Part shown: one piece after another, positions 17,290 to 26,151 of the stretch
Layout of the letters: every line of letters begins with the position of its first letter
How positions within the stretch are numbered: the first letter of the stretch is position 1
Assembly (NCBI RefSeq): GCF_000161455.1
Contig: NZ_CM000745.1
Coordinates: 1,994,001-2,058,000, forward strand
DNA from: Bacillus pseudomycoides DSM 12442
GTDB lineage: Bacteria > Bacillota > Bacilli > Bacillales > Bacillaceae_G
Direction: 5' to 3'
Length of the DNA stretch: 64,000 nt
Notes under the pieces: model-generated
Database searches by the model: none
Seen by the model: only the letters and a program-made list of their open reading frames with translations
Told to the model about the DNA's origin: nothing
Program-made: the position numbers and the translations under genes

Positions 17290-19101
17290 TTGAAGCTACA
17301 TAAAGCTCTCCATCCAAGTTTTATAAAGCGGATGTATCACATGAGATTTCTTGGAAAGTTCGTTGAAGGTGAGGAGGAAAAAAAGAATACTTTTTCTGTA
17401 CAATGTCTTTCACAAATTCCTTCTATTTTGAAATCGCAATTTGAAGGTGAAGTATATTTGTTTGAAGGACTATATACTAACAAAAAAAATGAGAGAATAT
17501 TTGCGGATTTAAAGAAAAAAAAGTTAGAAAAACAATTGGTATTGTTTCGCCTTTATTATGAAAGAGGGAACTTGTATGTTGAATTAATATGTACAGAACA
17601 ACGGGAAATCGCGGATGCATATAAGATTATCCCTTCGCCAAGATTAGTAGGCTATAAAAAGAGAGAATCTTTAGAGCGAAAGCTAGGTAATGGGTACTTA
17701 TCTTTTCTTATTCCTAAATTCCCACACGATTTCGAAGTACCACAGTTGTTATGGTATGAAGGTAGATTATATGGGAATTTATCATTAAAATCATCCATTA
17801 GTTCAATTGCATATTGCGAACAAAAAAAGGAATGCAAATATATCGAAATTGATAATTGGACCAAGTATATAGAAGTGAAAGCGGATGATCATTTGTATTT
17901 TGTAAGAGAAAATATGTATGATCAACTTCTAAAGCAAATCGAAGAAGAGGGAAAACGGGTGGAAGTAGTAGACATAAAAGGGCAAAAAGAAGACCAAGAA
18001 TGGAATGAGCGTGAATCTACATTTATACAGTATGTACAGAACTTAATCAATAATAAAGGTTTGTATTTAGATGCAACGGATATTTTTAACTTTCATATTA
18101 GTGTAAAAACAAATATGTTAACGATTCTTGCTGGTATCCCAGGAATCGGGAAATCTCGTTTTGTGCAAGTATATGCAGAAGCGTTAGGGTTAACGTATGG
18201 AGAAGAATTGTTATGGATTCCAATTTCTCCATCTTATCAAGAACCACACGATATAATAGGTTATCTTCATCCAAATGGAACATATATCGAAAGTGAAACG
18301 AAGTTAATTCGGACATTATTAAAAGCATATGAAAATCCGAATCAGCTTTATATGATTGTATTTGATGAAATGAATATGTCACATATTGAACATTGGTTTA
18401 CACCATTTTTATCTATTCTTCAATTAGAAAAGAAAAATCGTATTCTTTCTTTATATGAGGAAGGAAATGAAATAGAAAATATAATTCCACCTAAAATTGA
18501 AATTGGTGAAAATATTATTTTTATCGGGACTGTAAATTTTGATGAAACAACGAAAGAATTATCTGATCGCTTATTGGATCGAACAAATCTTATTACACTT
18601 CAAAAGATTCCATTTTGTGAAATCAATATGCAGCAAAATAAAGGGATACAAATCCCGCCCCTACAAGTAACAACAGGAGAGTTTCGTATGAATTGGTTAC
18701 GAAATAAAGAGATAATTGATGTACTTTTTGAAGAAGAATTAGAACTATTAGATAAATTACACGGCGTATTATCATCACATGACGCATCGAAAGGCGTTTC
18801 TTTTCGATGCGCTGCTGCGATTGCGACTTATTTGCAAAATATCCCTCCAAAAGATAATCAATCTTATATGATTAGCCGAGAAGAGGGTTTTGATTTACAA
18901 GTAAAACAGCGTATTTTAACAAAATTACGTGGTACGGAAATGACAATTGGTCCACTTCTTCGTGAGGATGAAAAGAAAGGGCTATCGCTAGTATCATTAT
19001 TACAATCTCCACTTGCGAATTGTGTCTCCGCATTCGAACATTCTCTAGCTTATATTAGACAAAAACGGCGTGAATTGGAGTTGTATGGGTATGCGAAATG
19101 A
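17290..19101 (+). CDS. McrB-like AAA+ ATPase
   Basis: A ~603-residue protein. The N-terminal ~250 residues have no family I recognise and may be the substrate-recognition part. The AAA+ module of the McrB/MoxR class follows: Walker A in LAGIPGIGKSRFV (~280), Walker B in MIVFDEMNMSHIEHW (~355), and a GTVNFDETTKELSDRLLDRT segment (~413) holding the sensor Asn and arginine-finger region. In McrBC restriction, such GTP/ATP-driven rings translocate DNA and activate the McrC nuclease. The stop lies inside the start of the next gene, so the two are translationally coupled. AAGGTGAG at 17278-17285 favours TTG 17290 over GTG 17281. Confidence 0.82.
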   Translation: MKLHKALHPSFIKRMYHMRFLGKFVEGEEEKKNTFSVQCLSQIPSILKSQFEGEVYLFEGLYTNKKNERIFADLKKKKLEKQLVLFRLYYERGNLYVELICTEQREIADAYKIIPSPRLVGYKKRESLERKLGNGYLSFLIPKFPHDFEVPQLLWYEGRLYGNLSLKSSISSIAYCEQKKECKYIEIDNWTKYIEVKADDHLYFVRENMYDQLLKQIEEEGKRVEVVDIKGQKEDQEWNERESTFIQYVQNLINNKGLYLDATDIFNFHISVKTNMLTILAGIPGIGKSRFVQVYAEALGLTYGEELLWIPISPSYQEPHDIIGYLHPNGTYIESETKLIRTLLKAYENPNQLYMIVFDEMNMSHIEHWFTPFLSILQLEKKNRILSLYEEGNEIENIIPPKIEIGENIIFIGTVNFDETTKELSDRLLDRTNLITLQKIPFCEINMQQNKGIQIPPLQVTTGEFRMNWLRNKEIIDVLFEEELELLDKLHGVLSSHDASKGVSFRCAAAIATYLQNIPPKDNQSYMISREEGFDLQVKQRILTKLRGTEMTIGPLLREDEKKGLSLVSLLQSPLANCVSAFEHSLAYIRQKRRELELYGYAK

Positions 19102-20941
19102 GGAGCAGCACGAGACGGAAATTGTAGATACAAAAGATAAGCTCCCGTTCGTATTAAAATTAATTATTGGAACAGAAGGAAAAGGAGATTTTATATTTTT
19201 GAATCGTCTTTGTAAACACACTACAACAATGGCACATTGTGTTTATAAAGTGCAAGAATTAAAAGCATTACGTTTGACTTTACATTGTGAAAAGCCAATC
19301 CGTGTTACTTTTATATGGAATAAAGTGTATGAAGGGCAAAAAGATAAGAAAGAATGGCAATATGAATTGCATGAAAAAAGAGAAAAAGTATTATTATATG
19401 AACATGGAAAAACTGATTTTTTTTATCCTTGGCGTTGTGGTTTGTATCATTTCGAGGTGAAAGTGGAAGAAGAGATATACTATGGAGCGTTTCAAATTGT
19501 TCCTAAAAATTTTTTTGATGATCAATTTGAAACGATTCAAAATTATGTAAAATCAATTTTGAATGAAATTATGCTAGATCGTGGTTATTATAAAAAGACA
19601 TTCTCAACGCTAATTGATATTGAAGATTCTTCCTATTTAATGCTACTTCGAATGCTGCCACAAAAAATGAAAAAAATAAAGCAGCTTTATAAAAAAGTTG
19701 AAGAGAACACAAGATATATCGATAAATATGAGTGGGAAATACGGGAACGAAAAGCGACGATGAAAAGTGTGATAATGAACGAGAAAAAGCCCCACGCTAA
19801 GTATTATAATCGCAGATTTATAGAACAAACAGATAGTTTGGAGAATGCTTTTCTAAAATTTACAACGAAACAATTTTATCAATATTTACTTGAAGCGCAG
19901 GCTTTCTTACAAAAGACAATCGAAATATTAGAAAGAGCAACACATACAAAAAAAGAGGAACAACAAGCAGTAAAAACAATTATGCAAACCATTGAAAGAA
20001 ACGGGTCTGTAACAGATAGGGAGAAGCAAAAATATCGAAATATTCATTTGTTAAAAGAGGCAGACTTGCGGAAAGCATCTATGAAAATACAAGAGTATAA
20101 AATTTTAAATCATATTGTCCACCAAGCTATACTGTACTTTCAAAATTTGTTAAATTCTCCATTCTGGAGAGGGATTTCTGAAAAGACAAATATAACTATG
20201 CATGCTTTACCTGTTACTCATCGGCAACTATTATATCATTTAGAGTTTCTACCACGTTATAATCAACAATCTCCAGCTTTATTATTTGTGTATAAACCAA
20301 CGTTTTTAGTGTATGAGTATTATGCATTTTTTATCATTATTTCTATATTGCAACAGTTAGAATTTAAAGATGAAATTTCATTACGCGAACAAATTCAAAC
20401 TTATTTTTACTTAGATGGTTTACAGGATGGTACGACAATTGTTTTAAATCGTGAAAATATTCAAATCCATGTAGTGTTTAATGATCTTATTGAAACGCAC
20501 CCACTCATTGCACTTAGTAAAGGAAGTCATTTCTATAATGGAGAAGATACGAAAAAGCCAGACATTCGTTTAGATTGTTATGTGAAGCAAGGGGAACGTT
20601 ATGAGTACCAGTCGTCTATTATTGTTGAGGTGAAATATAGTCCTATGTTTAATATTTTTCAGCCTGTTGGAAATACAAAAGCAACAGAGCAAATGTACAA
20701 ATATTGGTCCATTAAGTATGTAGAAGAACAAGATGGAAAACGTATTTTTCACCGAAGGGCGATTCATGAAGTGATTTGTGTATACCCAGGCAGTCATATG
20801 CACGGGAAGAAAATAGAAGCAGGTTGCGGAGTCTTTTTGCAATTATATCCATATAAAACAAAGCAGGGAGAAGAAAAGTTAGCTGGAAAGCATGGTCTTG
20901 TACAGATTTTCGAGAAATGGTTAAAAAATATTGTAACATGA
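19085..20941 (+). CDS. DUF2357 / McrC-like PD-(D/E)XK nuclease subunit
   Basis: A ~618-residue partner of the ATPase upstream; it starts before that gene stops. The N-terminal ~200 residues look like a beta-rich DUF2357 region (IRVTFIWNKVYEG, then FYPWRCGLYHFEVKVEEEIYY). The middle is a long coiled-coil-prone stretch (MLPQKMKKIKQLYKKVEEN). Near the C-terminus a PD-(D/E)XK core is visible: DIRLDCYVK (~residue 492) then IIVEVKYSP (~511), giving Asp and Glu-x-Lys. Together the genes resemble a type IV, modification-dependent restriction system. ATG 19085 and ATG 19091 are both plausible starts; GGAG lies at 19077. Confidence 0.8.
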   Translation: MGMRNEEQHETEIVDTKDKLPFVLKLIIGTEGKGDFIFLNRLCKHTTTMAHCVYKVQELKALRLTLHCEKPIRVTFIWNKVYEGQKDKKEWQYELHEKREKVLLYEHGKTDFFYPWRCGLYHFEVKVEEEIYYGAFQIVPKNFFDDQFETIQNYVKSILNEIMLDRGYYKKTFSTLIDIEDSSYLMLLRMLPQKMKKIKQLYKKVEENTRYIDKYEWEIRERKATMKSVIMNEKKPHAKYYNRRFIEQTDSLENAFLKFTTKQFYQYLLEAQAFLQKTIEILERATHTKKEEQQAVKTIMQTIERNGSVTDREKQKYRNIHLLKEADLRKASMKIQEYKILNHIVHQAILYFQNLLNSPFWRGISEKTNITMHALPVTHRQLLYHLEFLPRYNQQSPALLFVYKPTFLVYEYYAFFIIISILQQLEFKDEISLREQIQTYFYLDGLQDGTTIVLNRENIQIHVVFNDLIETHPLIALSKGSHFYNGEDTKKPDIRLDCYVKQGERYEYQSSIIVEVKYSPMFNIFQPVGNTKATEQMYKYWSIKYVEEQDGKRIFHRRAIHEVICVYPGSHMHGKKIEAGCGVFLQLYPYKTKQGEEKLAGKHGLVQIFEKWLKNIVT

Positions 20942-20979
20942 AAAGAAACCTTTCTTTACGGAAAAGGTTTCTTTTTGTG
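20941..20979 (+). terminator. Terminator after the McrBC-like pair
   Basis: AAAAGAAACCTT and AAGGTTTCTTTT flank an 11-base loop and end in T residues. The rest of the 317-bp gap to 21259 shows no further gene. Confidence 0.85.
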
Positions 20980-21258
20980 TAAGTAAATTGAATTGTTGAA
21001 GGGAGTATAATTGTGAATTTATGGTATTGTAGAATTAAATACCCATAGAGGTGATAAAACAATAAAGGTAATTTCTAATTATATACAATGGAAGTGTCAC
21101 TTTATATAAATATAAAAAAATGAATAGGAACTGGTTAATTTTTATAGAATGTATAATGTATTAAATACCTTTTAGTTGCATGCGGAGATTTGTTCTTATA
21201 TGATAGATGGTGAAAGCGTTATCAAAATATAGAGCGGCGATGGGAAAGGCGGGGAAAT

Positions 21259-21855
21259 ATGTTCCAGCGTGTTCAAACAAAGGAAGAACATTTTTGGTTC
21301 GAGCAACTGTGGGGAGATTTTTGTGAAGAGAGAGATTTAATGTTTGTAGAGCGTAATTTAAATCCATCACGATTTTTATTAATAGAAGAAGGACATTCTA
21401 TTGGTACAGTAGAGTGTATTCGATATACGACACCTGAACAATCTAATTCTGAGTTTTTCTATCCGTTTTCTGAAAATGAGTTAATGAAAGGTTTAAAGAA
21501 TGTTTATGAAATAGGAAAGTTAAGTATTGCGAAAACATCGCGCGGGAGAGGACATTTCAAAAGGTTAACAGCTATTTTATTTATTCATGCTTTAGAAATG
21601 AAAGCTGAGTGGTATATTGCTGTTGTTACAAAAAGAATGTATATGTATTTACTTACAATTGGTTTTCCAATTGAACCAATTGATGATCCGTTTTATTTTC
21701 ATGATACATTGCAAGGGGTACCTGTTCGAATTCATGCTCGGAAAGGATTAACACATTTGTATTCCTTAAAAGAATTTCGGGATATTATTCAAGGAAATGC
21801 TCATGCGCAGGCATTAATCAAAGAGAACAGTAAAAATATTATGTTAACAAGATGA
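21259..21855 (+). CDS. GNAT-fold acyltransferase, autoinducer-synthase/FeeM-like
   Basis: A 198-residue protein. The layout resembles acyl-homoserine lactone synthase-like and N-acyl amino acid synthase-like GNAT proteins: FCEERDLMFVERNLNPSRFL, then GTVECIRYTTPE, YEIGKLSIAKTSRGRGHFKR (pantetheine-binding-type loop) and VTKRMYMYLLTIGFPIEPI. Such enzymes join an acyl group to an amino acid or related amine, but acyl donor and acceptor here are unknown. GGCGGGGAAAT precedes ATG 21259. It lies about 100 bases upstream of hcp, on the same strand but with an FNR-type site between, so separate control is likely. Confidence 0.65.
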   Translation: MFQRVQTKEEHFWFEQLWGDFCEERDLMFVERNLNPSRFLLIEEGHSIGTVECIRYTTPEQSNSEFFYPFSENELMKGLKNVYEIGKLSIAKTSRGRGHFKRLTAILFIHALEMKAEWYIAVVTKRMYMYLLTIGFPIEPIDDPFYFHDTLQGVPVRIHARKGLTHLYSLKEFRDIIQGNAHAQALIKENSKNIMLTR

Positions 21856-21880
21856 AGTGTCACAAATTTTTATAAATTAT

Positions 21881-21896
21881 TGTGATTGATATCACA
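21881..21896 (+). promoter_or_regulatory. FNR/CRP-type operator upstream of hcp
   Basis: TGTGATTGATATCACA is a perfect inverted repeat of the form TGTGA-N6-TCACA, the binding pattern of Fnr in Bacillus. It lies 65-80 bases before the hcp start, with an AT-rich promoter-like stretch after it, so anaerobic activation of hcp is expected. Confidence 0.8.
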
Positions 21897-21960
21897 TCCC
21901 TTTTTCTCAATGTATATTAAGCTTAGTTTGTAATGAATGATTGGGAAAGGGTGGGATGAT

Positions 21961-23247
21961 ATGTTTTGCTATCAATGTGAACAAACGCCAACAGGCGGAT
22001 GTAAAGTAATGGGTGTTTGCGGTAAGAATGAAACAATTGCAAGTTTACAAGATACGATTGTGTTTGGGTTAAAAGGAATTGCTGCTTATCGTACCCATGC
22101 TGCGCAGCTAGGGTATACAGATCCATTTGTAGATGCTACAACTCAAGAAGCGTTATATATGACATTAACAAATTCTAACTTTAATGAACAAGAACATATT
22201 GATATGGCTATGAAAGTTGGGAAATCAGCTTTACGGGTGATGGAGTTGTTAGATGAGGCACATACGAATCATTTCGGTGTTCCAGAGCCTGTTCAAATTA
22301 CACAAAATCATGTAGAAGGTAAGGCAATTGTTGTTACTGGTCATAATTTATTTGCATTAGAGGAATTATTAAAGCAAACAGAAGGAAAAGAAATTAATAT
22401 TTATACGCATTCTGAAATGCTACCAGCACACGGATATCCACAACTGAAAAAATATAAACATTTAAAAGGAAACATTGGTAAGGCATGGTATGATCAACGA
22501 CGTCTTTTTGAAAAATTTACCGGTGCGATATTGGCTACAACGAACTGTGTTATGCCAATTAAAGGATCATACTCTGATCGCTTCTTTTCATATGATATTG
22601 CCGGCCTGGAGGGTGTACGGAAAATTGAAAATGATGATTTTGCACCATTGATTAAAAAAGCGCTAGAACTTCCCGAAGTACATATGGAGTCGGATGAACA
22701 GTTAGTAACAGGGTTTCATCATAATACAGTATTATCATTAGCTCCAGAAATCATTGAGGCAGTAAAGGGAGGGGAAATTAAGCGCTTCTTTGTCATCGCA
22801 GGTTGTGATGCCCCAGGAAAAGGCGGAGAATACTATCGTGAATTAGCAACGTCACTTCCGCAAGAAACGGTTATTTTAACAACTTCTTGTGGGAAATTCC
22901 GCTTTAATGATGTGAATTATGGTGTTGTACCCGGTACGGAGATTCCACGTTACATTGACTTAGGGCAATGTAATAATTCAATTTCTACAATAAAAATAGC
23001 GGCAGCTTTAGCAGATGCTTTTCAATGTGAAGTGAACGAATTGCCAGTTAGTATTGTCCTATCTTGGTTTGAACAAAAAGCGGTTGCCATTTTACTTGGG
23101 CTATTTAGTCTTGGGATTCAAGATATTCGTATCGGTCCAAAGGCCCCTGAATTTATTTCACCTGGTGTGCTTGATGTATTACAAGAAACATTTGGTTTAA
23201 AACTTATTACAACTGCAGCAGAAGATATGAATATGATGTTATCGTAA
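21961..23247 (+). CDS. hcp: Hydroxylamine reductase / hybrid cluster protein, class III (short form)
   Basis: A 428-residue iron-sulfur enzyme that reduces hydroxylamine or NO-derived species. The N-terminal cysteines 3, 6, 14 and 20 (MFCYQCEQTPTGGCKVMGVC) bind a [4Fe-4S] cluster. Hybrid-cluster ligands are visible: His in TGHNLFALEELL, Cys in ATTNCVMPIK, Cys in IAGCDAPGKG and Cys in TTSCGKFRFND. At ~430 rather than ~550 residues it lacks the extra helical domain of class I/II proteins, placing it in class III. AAAGGGTGGGATGAT precedes ATG 21961; the ATG at 21937 has no ribosome site. Its reductase partner Hcr is not adjacent. Confidence 0.93.
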   Translation: MFCYQCEQTPTGGCKVMGVCGKNETIASLQDTIVFGLKGIAAYRTHAAQLGYTDPFVDATTQEALYMTLTNSNFNEQEHIDMAMKVGKSALRVMELLDEAHTNHFGVPEPVQITQNHVEGKAIVVTGHNLFALEELLKQTEGKEINIYTHSEMLPAHGYPQLKKYKHLKGNIGKAWYDQRRLFEKFTGAILATTNCVMPIKGSYSDRFFSYDIAGLEGVRKIENDDFAPLIKKALELPEVHMESDEQLVTGFHHNTVLSLAPEIIEAVKGGEIKRFFVIAGCDAPGKGGEYYRELATSLPQETVILTTSCGKFRFNDVNYGVVPGTEIPRYIDLGQCNNSISTIKIAAALADAFQCEVNELPVSIVLSWFEQKAVAILLGLFSLGIQDIRIGPKAPEFISPGVLDVLQETFGLKLITTAAEDMNMMLS

Positions 23248-23248
23248 C

Positions 23249-23285
23249 AAAAAGGATGTCTTGTAATGAGACATCCTTTTTATAT
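23249..23285 (+). terminator. Terminator after hcp
   Basis: AAAGGATGTCT and AGACATCCTTT form the stem, ending in a T run. Confidence 0.87.
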
Positions 23286-23286
23286 A

Positions 23287-23336
23287 AATAAAAAAGCGCA
23301 TGATAATTGACTAGGGGGGAGTCAATTATCATGCGC
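23287..23336 (-). terminator. Strong terminator of racA
   Basis: A perfect 17-bp stem (GCGCATGATAATTGACT with its complement at 23296-23336) encloses a G-rich seven-base loop. Read on the minus strand it runs into TTTTTTATT, so it ends racA transcription. Confidence 0.88.
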
Positions 23337-23357
23337 GAACAAACGATTGGAAAAGAA

Positions 23358-23846
23358 CTAAAATCCGAATATACTTAAAATCATTTTACGACGTTTCGGT
23401 TTTTCTTCTCGTTCATATGTTGGCGTGATATCAGGTGTGATGTAAATTGGTTCTTTTTTCTCAAGAGCAGCTTCTAATTTTTGAATTCTATCCATCATTT
23501 CTTCCATTTCTCTGCGATGTTGTAGCAATTGGTAATTGACGACATCATCTGCTTTATCTTGCATTTTTTCCTCTATACGATTTAAACGGTGTGTAATTGT
23601 ATTTAATTGTGTAACAAATTGTTCAAAATCAGTTGATGGTTCTACTTGTGAAATTATAGCGGGAGATAAGGTTTGTTCTATATGAGAACGATGATATTCT
23701 AACATTTTATCTAAGTTGTCTTGAGTGAAAATGAAATGACCGTACTTGTTTTTTTCTATATTGAGATTCAATTGTTGTGCAATTCGAACCACTGCCTTTG
23801 GGCTAACACCTAACTTTTTCGCAATAATGGGTGTTTTATATTCCAA
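23358..23846 (-). CDS. racA: Chromosome-anchoring protein RacA
   Basis: A 162-residue sporulation protein that ties the chromosome origin region to the cell pole during axial filament formation. The N-terminus is a MerR-like helix-turn-helix (TPIIAKKLGVSPKAVVRIAQ, then HFIFTQDNLDKMLEYH). A coiled coil follows (LNTITHRLNRIEEKMQDKAD, then LLQHRREMEEMMDRIQKLEA). The basic C-terminus KPKRRKMILSIFGF is the conserved tail by which B. cereus group RacA is recognised. Known family members bind GC-rich centromere-like sites and DivIVA. It is slightly shorter than the usual ~180 residues, with the difference in the linker. TAGGAGGG precedes the ATG. Confidence 0.92.
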   Translation of the reverse strand: MEYKTPIIAKKLGVSPKAVVRIAQQLNLNIEKNKYGHFIFTQDNLDKMLEYHRSHIEQTLSPAIISQVEPSTDFEQFVTQLNTITHRLNRIEEKMQDKADDVVNYQLLQHRREMEEMMDRIQKLEAALEKKEPIYITPDITPTYEREEKPKRRKMILSIFGF

Positions 23847-24211
23847 GGTAAATCCCTCCTATATATATCCTGTTGAATTATTTCGAGGTATTAAGCTTCT
23901 TCCCTGCATGGGTGACAAAAGAAGTGAGGAATCGGCAAAGAAAGTGTTTTTTCACGAGAATTAGTTTTTGAGCATATAGATTCTTCTAAAAAGAGAGAAA
24001 AATGTCTGTTTTTTTTCAATTATTCTAGTTTGACTGAAAGAAGATATTTAGATTATCATAAATATAAATATCCTCTTTATGTATGCATATAATGTATAAA
24101 AAGGTGATGGCGAATGTAGAAACTTGTAAGATGATAAGAAAAGTCTTTTTCGCTTGAATAAATTAATTAGGAGGTGGCTTCCTTGCTTACAGCGTAAGTA
24201 AGGAAACGTAT
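23847..24211. other. Intergenic region between racA and the CNNM gene, with a mini-ORF and hairpin leader
   Basis: Most of this divergent gap shows nothing recognisable. At its right end AGGAGG (24170-24175) is followed by a possible four-codon ORF, TTG CTT ACA GCG TAA (24183-24197). It is embedded in a stem-loop, CCTTGCTTAC/GTAAGTAAGG at 24181-24203, with one G-T pair. The true start of the next gene lies nine bases further on, so the hairpin could gate its translation. Confidence 0.4.
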
Positions 24212-25567
24212 TTGGACATATATAGTATAAGTATGGTGATTGTTTTAATTGCCTTAACTGCATTTTTCGTTGCGGCCGAGTTTGCAATTGTGAAAGTAAG
24301 AAGTTCACGCATCGATTTTTTAATTGCAGAGGGAAATAAACGTGCAATTCCTGTGAAAACAGTCATTACAAACTTAGACGAGTATTTATCAGCTTGTCAA
24401 TTAGGAATTACAGTTACAGCTCTTGGACTTGGATGGTTAGGAAAGCCAGCAATAAAGCACATGTTTGATTCGCTTTTCGCAAGATGGGAGGTGCCTCCCC
24501 AGGTTGCTGATATTTTGGCTGTGATTCTAGTGTTTATGTTCATTACTTTTTTTCATGTTGTTGTGGGGGAATTATCACCAAAAACATTGGCGATTCAAAA
24601 AGCAGAACAAGTGAGTTTACTCGTTGCTAAACCGCTTATTTTCTTTTATCGAATTACTTTTCCGTTTATATGGCTTTTAAATGGATCTGCTCGATATGTA
24701 ACAAGAATGTTTGGTTTACAAACTGCGAAAGAGCACGAGGAAGTTCATTCGGAAGAAGAATTACGGTTGTTAGTGTCAGAAAGTTATAAAAACGGTGAAA
24801 TTAATCAATCTGAATTTAAATATGTAAATAAAATCTTTGAATTTGACGATTGTATTGCAAAAGAAATTATGGTCCCACGGACAGAGATGAACATTTTAGA
24901 TAAAGATACTTCTGTTAAAGAAGCATTGCAGAAAATGTCCAATGAGAAATATACAAGATACCCAGTTGTTGATGGGGATAAGGATCATGTTATCGGTTTT
25001 GTAAACTTTAAAGATATTTTCACAGATTTTGTGAAACATGGTGCCTTTAGCAAAGAAACGGTGCAGCAGTATATTCGTCCCATTATACTTGTCATTGAAT
25101 CGATTGCAATTCATGATTTGTTTTTAAAAATGCAACGAGAGCGTACACATATCGCTATATTAATTGATGAATATGGTGGAACAGCAGGTCTTGTAACAGT
25201 TGAAGATATATTAGAAGAAATTGTTGGCGATATTCAAGATGAATTTGATATAGATGAAAAACCAGAAATCCAACATATAAGTGAAACAAAGACAATTTTA
25301 GAAGGAAAAGTATTTGTTAGCGAAGTAAATGTATTGTTAGGTTTATCTATTGATGATGATGATATTGATACAATTGGTGGATGGATTTTAACAAAGCACC
25401 TAGAAATTACAGAAGGTGATATTGTTGAAATTGAAGATTATAATTTTTGCGTTAAGGAATTGGATGGCCACTATATCAAGCAAATAGAAGTGACAAAGCG
25501 AGCAGCTCCCATTTTAATTTCAGAAACTGAAAAACCAATAACATTACAAGAACAAGTAAGCTCGTAA
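24212..25567 (+). CDS. CNNM / HlyC-CorC family membrane transporter protein
   Basis: A 451-residue protein with three domains. Residues ~1-195 form the DUF21 membrane domain with about four helices (VIVLIALTAFFVAAEFAIVK first). A pair of CBS domains (~215-340; MVPRTEMNILDKD, TRYPVVDGDKDHVIGFVNFK, and GGTAGLVTVEDILEEIVGDI) binds nucleotides. The last ~85 residues are the CorC_HlyC domain (DTIGGWILTKHLEITEGD). Relatives such as B. subtilis MpfA export magnesium; the old name haemolysin is misleading. TTG 24212 is preceded by AAGG. A short hairpin leader lies just upstream. Confidence 0.88.
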   Translation: MDIYSISMVIVLIALTAFFVAAEFAIVKVRSSRIDFLIAEGNKRAIPVKTVITNLDEYLSACQLGITVTALGLGWLGKPAIKHMFDSLFARWEVPPQVADILAVILVFMFITFFHVVVGELSPKTLAIQKAEQVSLLVAKPLIFFYRITFPFIWLLNGSARYVTRMFGLQTAKEHEEVHSEEELRLLVSESYKNGEINQSEFKYVNKIFEFDDCIAKEIMVPRTEMNILDKDTSVKEALQKMSNEKYTRYPVVDGDKDHVIGFVNFKDIFTDFVKHGAFSKETVQQYIRPIILVIESIAIHDLFLKMQRERTHIAILIDEYGGTAGLVTVEDILEEIVGDIQDEFDIDEKPEIQHISETKTILEGKVFVSEVNVLLGLSIDDDDIDTIGGWILTKHLEITEGDIVEIEDYNFCVKELDGHYIKQIEVTKRAAPILISETEKPITLQEQVSS

Positions 25568-25593
25568 ACTCTGCATTTAGCAGAGTTTTTTTA
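25566..25593 (+). terminator. Terminator after the CNNM gene
   Basis: AAACTCTGC and GCAGAGTTT around a five-base loop, then T residues. Confidence 0.88.
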
Positions 25594-25869
25594 GTAGGGA
25601 AAATATTTTTTTATGTAATGGGACAATGTTACAATAAAATAAGTCAGACATTTAGCGAAAGCAATGCATGGAATTGATGAACTAGAATTAGATAAATACA
25701 AATTAAAAGACTGACATAAAACCTAATTTTTAGGTGGGAGAGAGCATCCGGCGGTCAGACCCTTTTTCTGCTCCATGTCGAGTGAAAACAAATGCAGACC
25801 CCCCATTTTGTTATTCATAGCCGCGGCTTATATGTCAAAAAATCAAAATGGATTTATATGGGCAGTTTC

Positions 25870-25980
25870 ATGATTAAAGACATCATATGCGGTGTCAAAG
25901 AAAGTGGTACAGGTCGTGAAGGAATTAAATATGCGATTGAAGAAATGACAGAGATGAAACTAATCTTCATAAAAAAATAA
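25870..25980 (+). pseudogene. Aldehyde dehydrogenase C-terminal remnant
   Basis: The last ~36 codons before TAA 25978-25980 read IICGVKESGTGREGIKYAIE then EMTEMKLIFIKK. This is the classic C-terminal end of NAD(P)-aldehyde dehydrogenases (GGxKxSGxGREGxKYxIEE). Nothing of the Rossmann or catalytic domain, nor the active-site Cys, is present upstream. The ~60 codons before it in the open frame do not resemble the family. It is a decayed 3' fragment; the ~290 bases to its left are otherwise unassigned. Confidence 0.7.
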
Positions 25981-25988
25981 ATATAAAT

Positions 25989-26026
25989 AAAAGGTACACT
26001 TATTATCTAAGTAAGTGTACCTTTTA
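25989..26026 (+). terminator. Terminator behind the aldehyde dehydrogenase remnant
   Basis: AAAGGTACACTTA and TAAGTGTACCTTT form a long stem ending in TTATTTAT. It has outlived the gene it served. Confidence 0.82.
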
Positions 26027-26145
26027 TTTATCTCGCTATTTGCGTGCAGTAAGACCCCCATCTCAAGATTCAGAGAGGAGCAAGGAAGAGAAGTGGGGGA
26101 TAACTGCCCGTAAAAGACCGATTGGTAATGGAAGTGTCACATTAT
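26027..26145 (+). repeat. bcr1-type repeat, copy 3 (3' end altered)
   Basis: It starts with TTTATCTCGC and keeps GTGCAGTAAGACCCCCATCT and AACTGCCCGTAAAAGACCG, ATTGGTAATGG. The usual CACTGATTAAAG segment is missing and the copy ends near GTGTCACATTAT, directly before the yueI-like gene end. About 35 bases of the normal right part have been lost. Confidence 0.8.
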
Positions 26146-26151
26146 CGTGTA

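Noticed and set aside
25680..25790. Structured RNA or tRNA-like sequence left of the aldehyde dehydrogenase remnant
   Set aside because: The GC-rich bases (GCATCCGGCGGTCAGACCC) caught the eye, but no cloverleaf or known riboswitch core could be drawn.
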